From: Alphaproteobacteria bacterium
GTDB lineage: Bacteria; Pseudomonadota; Alphaproteobacteria; UBA2136; JAPKEQ01
Direction of reading: 5' to 3'
Assembly (NCBI GenBank): GCA_028821995.1
Contig: JAPKEQ010000003.1
Coordinates: forward strand, 1 to 49,115
DNA length: 49,115 nucleotides
The translations under genes were made by a program, and so were the position numbers. Every line of letters begins with the position of its first letter. Position 1 is the stretch's first letter. Under the pieces are notes generated by a model. It did not search any database. It saw only the letters and a list, made by a program, of their open reading frames with translations, and had not been told where the DNA came from. Positions 45,665-49,115 of the stretch are shown here, piece after piece.

Positions 45665-46378
45665 ATGCGTTTTCTTAAAACTGCCGTTTTCGGCTTTCTC
45701 TCTATCCTCTTGTTTGCAACACATGCAAACGCAGACATATCTAAAAGCCGCTTAAGTGGCTTCAAAGCACACAGCAGCCACACTTATGTGCGGCAAACTG
45801 AGTACCGCACATTCCGGAGCTCAACAGATGGCAAGCGTTACGAAGCCTCTTGGGTGACGTGGCAACGCTCTAATGGCTCCCGTTACAAGCGCTACACATG
45901 GTGCCAGCTTGATAGCCCGCGCCTTTGCAGTGCACGCAACAGCGTTGTTGAACTGCGCGGCCGGGTGGCTGAACCAGAACCCTACCGCGGTAACAGACGT
46001 GGTGAAGTACGCCTCAAACCGCTAAACCGTAGCGACAAATACATTGGACAGCGCGAATATAGACGCACACGTCAACATGAGTCTGCTTGGGTAAAGTTTG
46101 CGCGGCGCAATGGCAACGTCTATGAGGTCTATACGACCTGTCGTATTGGCACAACAACCTGCCAAAACCAGTCTGTAGAGGAACTCGGTTACCAGCGGCG
46201 CTACGACCAAACCCATAGAAATGGAAGCCGGCGTGGAAACACCCGCTATAATAACCTCACCGACAAGCAAAAAGAATGCATCCAAGGTGCAGGATTTTTG
46301 GGCGCCATTGATGACAACATCTTTGAACAGGATGGATTTAAGGCCATTCTGGCTCTTTGCCTGTTGCTCAACAAATAA
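45665..46378 (+). CDS. secreted basic protein with internal duplication
   Basis: signal peptide MRFLKTAVFGFLSILLFATHANA; two copies of a Y..(Q)xEYR..W....RNG..Y..YT.C domain. Confidence 0.7.
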   Translation: MRFLKTAVFGFLSILLFATHANADISKSRLSGFKAHSSHTYVRQTEYRTFRSSTDGKRYEASWVTWQRSNGSRYKRYTWCQLDSPRLCSARNSVVELRGRVAEPEPYRGNRRGEVRLKPLNRSDKYIGQREYRRTRQHESAWVKFARRNGNVYEVYTTCRIGTTTCQNQSVEELGYQRRYDQTHRNGSRRGNTRYNNLTDKQKECIQGAGFLGAIDDNIFEQDGFKAILALCLLLNK

Positions 46379-46394
46379 TCGAAAATAACTTAAA

Positions 46395-46422
46395 GCCCCT
46401 CCTTACCGAGGGGCTTTTTGCA
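46395..46422 (+). terminator. Rho-independent terminator
   Basis: aaagcccctccttaccgaggggcttttt. Confidence 0.85.
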
Positions 46423-46544
46423 TGCCTGCCACACCCTGTAAGTTTTTCATTTAGCCTATAAGACATAAGAAAGCATCAAACGTTACAAGGCTCAGGTTTA
46501 GTGCTACACTTGAGCTCGTACAATAAAAAAGGCCAAAACACATC

Positions 46545-46850
46545 ATGGAAGCAGTCTTTAGAAACCGCCTGACCCGGGTTGAAAAACGACAAACTTTACA
46601 GGTTGAATTTAAACATGGCTTTGATGCTCCTGTTCGAACATGGTTTGAGGCTTCTGATAACAACCCCTTTGGCTGGGTTATGCAATTTGAATGTAAAAAT
46701 GATGCTCTTCTTAAAGAGTTCAAAGAAGACATTTTCCGTCGCGGTATAAATTATATTGAAAAACGTGCCGATGACGAAGTAAAGCAAATCTCTTTTAACG
46801 ATATCCAAGGCATGGCAGATGCCCTTGAAATTAAAAGCGTAGAGCGCTAG
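46545..46850 (+). CDS. small unknown protein, partner of CBS protein (module copy 2)
   Basis: paralogue of 37730-38044. Confidence 0.75.
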   Translation: MEAVFRNRLTRVEKRQTLQVEFKHGFDAPVRTWFEASDNNPFGWVMQFECKNDALLKEFKEDIFRRGINYIEKRADDEVKQISFNDIQGMADALEIKSVER

Positions 46851-46860
46851 GGTGGCACAC

Positions 46861-47256
46861 ATGACAACTTTGGATAAAGTTCTTCAAAAACAAAATTTGG
46901 GCCTCATTACCATTAATGAGCACAAAAAGCTTGGAGATATTATTGACAAACTGCTGGATACCCAGCGCAAAGCTATTCTTGTAACCGAGAATAATGGCGA
47001 GCTTGTTGGTATGGTGAGTGAAAGCGACATTATTAAGGCCGTGGGTAAATACGGTAAAGAAGCATCCGAAGTTGTGATTCATGAAATTATGACAGAGAGC
47101 CTTATTGTATCGCCTCCTCTAACAGAGGCACAAGAAGCACTGCGTATTATGTCAAAAAATAAAATCCGTCACCTGCCTGTTGTGACTGAGCATGGACATA
47201 TGCTTGGCGTGGTTGGCGTGGTCGAACTTGTCAGTTCTGTTATGGGCGAAGAATAA
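46861..47256 (+). CDS. tandem CBS-domain protein
   Basis: ILVTENNGELVGMVSESDIIKAVGKYG...IMTESLIVSPPLTEAQEALRIMSKNKIRHLPVV. Confidence 0.9.
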   Translation: MTTLDKVLQKQNLGLITINEHKKLGDIIDKLLDTQRKAILVTENNGELVGMVSESDIIKAVGKYGKEASEVVIHEIMTESLIVSPPLTEAQEALRIMSKNKIRHLPVVTEHGHMLGVVGVVELVSSVMGEE

Positions 47257-47299
47257 AAAAAAACGCTTTCCCCTTGTAATTGTATTCAACATAGCATAT

Positions 47300-47440
47300 A
47301 TACTGAATCAGTACAGTTTTTTCACGCTCATATGAGCACACGTTTTAAGGTTAGGTAATCTTAAAACAGAAAAAGCTTTTTAATGATAAAGATCCGCAGG
47401 AAATAGGCTTTTGCCCACCTGCAAAGAAAGTATAGATACA
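47300..47440 (+). promoter_or_regulatory. long structured 5' leader of the cold-shock gene
   Basis: GCTCATATGAGC; TTTTAAGgttaggtaatCTTAAAA; GCAGGaaataGGCttttGCCcaCCTGC before the ATG. Confidence 0.55.
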
Positions 47441-47644
47441 ATGGCTACTGGTACAGTAAAATGGTTTAACCCAACTAAAGGCTTCGGCTTCATCCAACCT
47501 GAAGATGGCGGCAACGACGTATTCGTTCACATCACAGCTCTAGAAAAAGCAGGCCTTAAAGGTCTTGACGACGGTCAAAAAGTGACTTACGAGCTTGAAG
47601 AGAGCCGCGGCAGAACTTCTGCTACGAACCTTGAGGTAAACTAA
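47441..47644 (+). CDS. cold-shock domain protein
   Basis: [38 protein letters not shown]. Confidence 0.97.
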   Translation: MATGTVKWFNPTKGFGFIQPEDGGNDVFVHITALEKAGLKGLDDGQKVTYELEESRGRTSATNLEVN

Positions 47645-47660
47645 GCAGTTTCCCTTTGCC

Positions 47661-47692
47661 CCAGAAAAGGGAGCACTTGCTCCCTTTTCTAC
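47661..47692 (+). terminator. Rho-independent terminator
   Basis: agaaaagggagcacttgctcccttttct. Confidence 0.75.
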
Positions 47693-47827
47693 CGGCATTA
47701 AATACCCAGCTGGCTTAAACGCCGCTGATGCCACCGCTTGCGTCTAAAAAAAATCACGTTCGCTCTCGGTTGCATATTTCCAGACAAACCGAGAAAGCGC
47801 AGATTTAAACAGAATCTCTGTCGCTAC

Positions 47828-49115
47828 ATGAAAGACGATGATATGACGCAAACATTCGCCCAATTAGGGCTTTCTGAAGATTTGGTAACAGCACTTGCAA
47901 AGCAAGGCTTTAACTCCCCCACCCCCGTTCAAGAAGCAGCTATCCCTCTTGCCCTTACAGGTAAAGATATTCTAGGTTCAGCGCAAACTGGTACAGGTAA
48001 AACTGGTGCCTTTGGTATTCCAATGGTAAACCACCTGCTCTTTAACGAAGACGATACAGCTCTTATTGTAACGCCAACACGTGAGCTTGCCGCTCAGGTT
48101 GAGCAAAGCATCAAAAGTTTCCTTCCACACCGTAGCGGCATTAACACTGCGCTTATCATCGGTGGGGATTCCATGCAAAAGCAGCTTAAGCAACTTAGCT
48201 TTAACCCACGCATTGTTGTTGGTACACCAGGCCGTCTAAACGACCACCTGAGCCGCCGTACACTTAAGCTTAACAACACAAGCTTCCTTGTACTTGATGA
48301 AACAGACCGCATGCTGGACATGGGCTTCTCTATTCAGATTGAAGAAATCGTAAGCCACATGCCTCCTCAGCGCCAAACACTTCTGTTTAGTGCAACGCTT
48401 CCACGCAACATTATGTCTCTTGCTAAAAACTACCTGAACGAGCCTGAGCGTATTGCAATTGGTTCTACAACCAAGCCAGCGGAAAACATTGACCACCAAA
48501 CAAAGCGTATTGAAGATGGCGATAAGTACGAAGACCTATTAAACGAACTTTCTGGCCGCGATGGCTCTGTGATTATTTTTGTAAAAACAAAACATGGTGC
48601 AGACCGTCTGGCTGATAAAATTAAGCGCGATGGCTTTAAAGCTGCTGCGATTCACGGTGACCTACGTCACAACAAACGTGAGCGCGTAACAGATGGCTTC
48701 CGTAAAGAGAAATACAAAGTACTTGTTGCAACTGATGTTGCAGCGCGCGGACTTGATATTCCTCACATTCAGCACGTTATTAACTATGACCTACCACAGT
48801 GCCCAGAAGATTACATCCACCGTATCGGACGTACAGCACGTGCCGGGGCTAAAGGCCATGCACTTGCTTACATCAGCCGTAAAGAATTCGGAAAATGGAA
48901 AGCCATTGAGCGCCTTGTATGGGGCGGCGAAACAACTGACGCACCACAAGCACGCGGCGGCGGTAACGGCGGCGGCAAGCCTCGTTCTTTCCAAGATCGT
49001 AAAGCGAAAAGCCACCGCAAAGGCGGATACGGCGAACGCAATGGTGGCGGCGAACAGCGTCGTAGCTTCGGCGGCGACAGAGACGGCAACCGCAGCTACG
49101 GCAACAGAGATGACA
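47828..49115 (+). CDS. DEAD-box RNA helicase, truncated by the window edge; motif II reads DETD
   Basis: AQTGTGKT, PTRELA, TPGR, DETD, SAT, ARGLD, HRIGRTAR; Gly/Arg-rich C-terminus; ATG 47828 or 47843. Confidence 0.95.
   Translation, partial: MKDDDMTQTFAQLGLSEDLVTALAKQGFNSPTPVQEAAIPLALTGKDILGSAQTGTGKTGAFGIPMVNHLLFNEDDTALIVTPTRELAAQVEQSIKSFLPHRSGINTALIIGGDSMQKQLKQLSFNPRIVVGTPGRLNDHLSRRTLKLNNTSFLVLDETDRMLDMGFSIQIEEIVSHMPPQRQTLLFSATLPRNIMSLAKNYLNEPERIAIGSTTKPAENIDHQTKRIEDGDKYEDLLNELSGRDGSVIIFVKTKHGADRLADKIKRDGFKAAAIHGDLRHNKRERVTDGFRKEKYKVLVATDVAARGLDIPHIQHVINYDLPQCPEDYIHRIGRTARAGAKGHALAYISRKEFGKWKAIERLVWGGETTDAPQARGGGNGGGKPRSFQDRKAKSHRKGGYGERNGGGEQRRSFGGDRDGNRSYGNRDD

Noticed and set aside
9981-46400. 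Integron-like gene cassettes (small genes each with a shared motif after the stop)
   Set aside because: Genes face both directions, have their own promoters and terminators, and no attC-like R/L box structure or integrase is present.
1-49115. CRISPR array, IS element or toxin-antitoxin locus
   Set aside because: No regularly spaced identical repeats, transposase motifs or recognisable TA pair found by reading; the 26.1 kb peptide is listed only as a possible toxin-like ORF.

Overview
The window reads as about 49 kb of an alphaproteobacterial-type chromosome (taxon inferred from gene content only). A housekeeping backbone (der, csaA-like, bamB, TPR protein, rlmE, Ppx/GppA, hemL, thrB-like, pgpA, rnhA, yqgE, MDR-Gfo/Idh fusion, wecC, comEC, gltX, cyclophilin, GSII, CBS proteins, yaaA, csp, DEAD-box helicase) is interleaved with many small, mostly unrecognised single genes that have their own promoters and terminators. 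No tRNA, rRNA, CRISPR array, IS element or intact prophage was recognised. The strongest non-coding signal is two diverged copies (about 5.67-5.83 kb and 24.73-24.88 kb) of a ~155-nt element with three matching hairpins. Stem lengths are matched, loops are conserved and there are many compensatory changes, so it looks like an undescribed structured RNA family transcribed on the + strand. Other notable items: a duplicated promoter plus structured leader (15.75 and 16.38 kb) with a hairpin between Shine-Dalgarno and AUG; a recurrent NCGAWW motif between stop codons and terminators; a duplicated two-gene module (small protein plus CBS-pair protein); several tandem families of small unknown proteins; a large HExxH protein sharing an SLRPxMRP...RPxARP motif with another locus; an RNase III-like protein with an altered catalytic signature; and an orphan phage tail-tip J-like gene.
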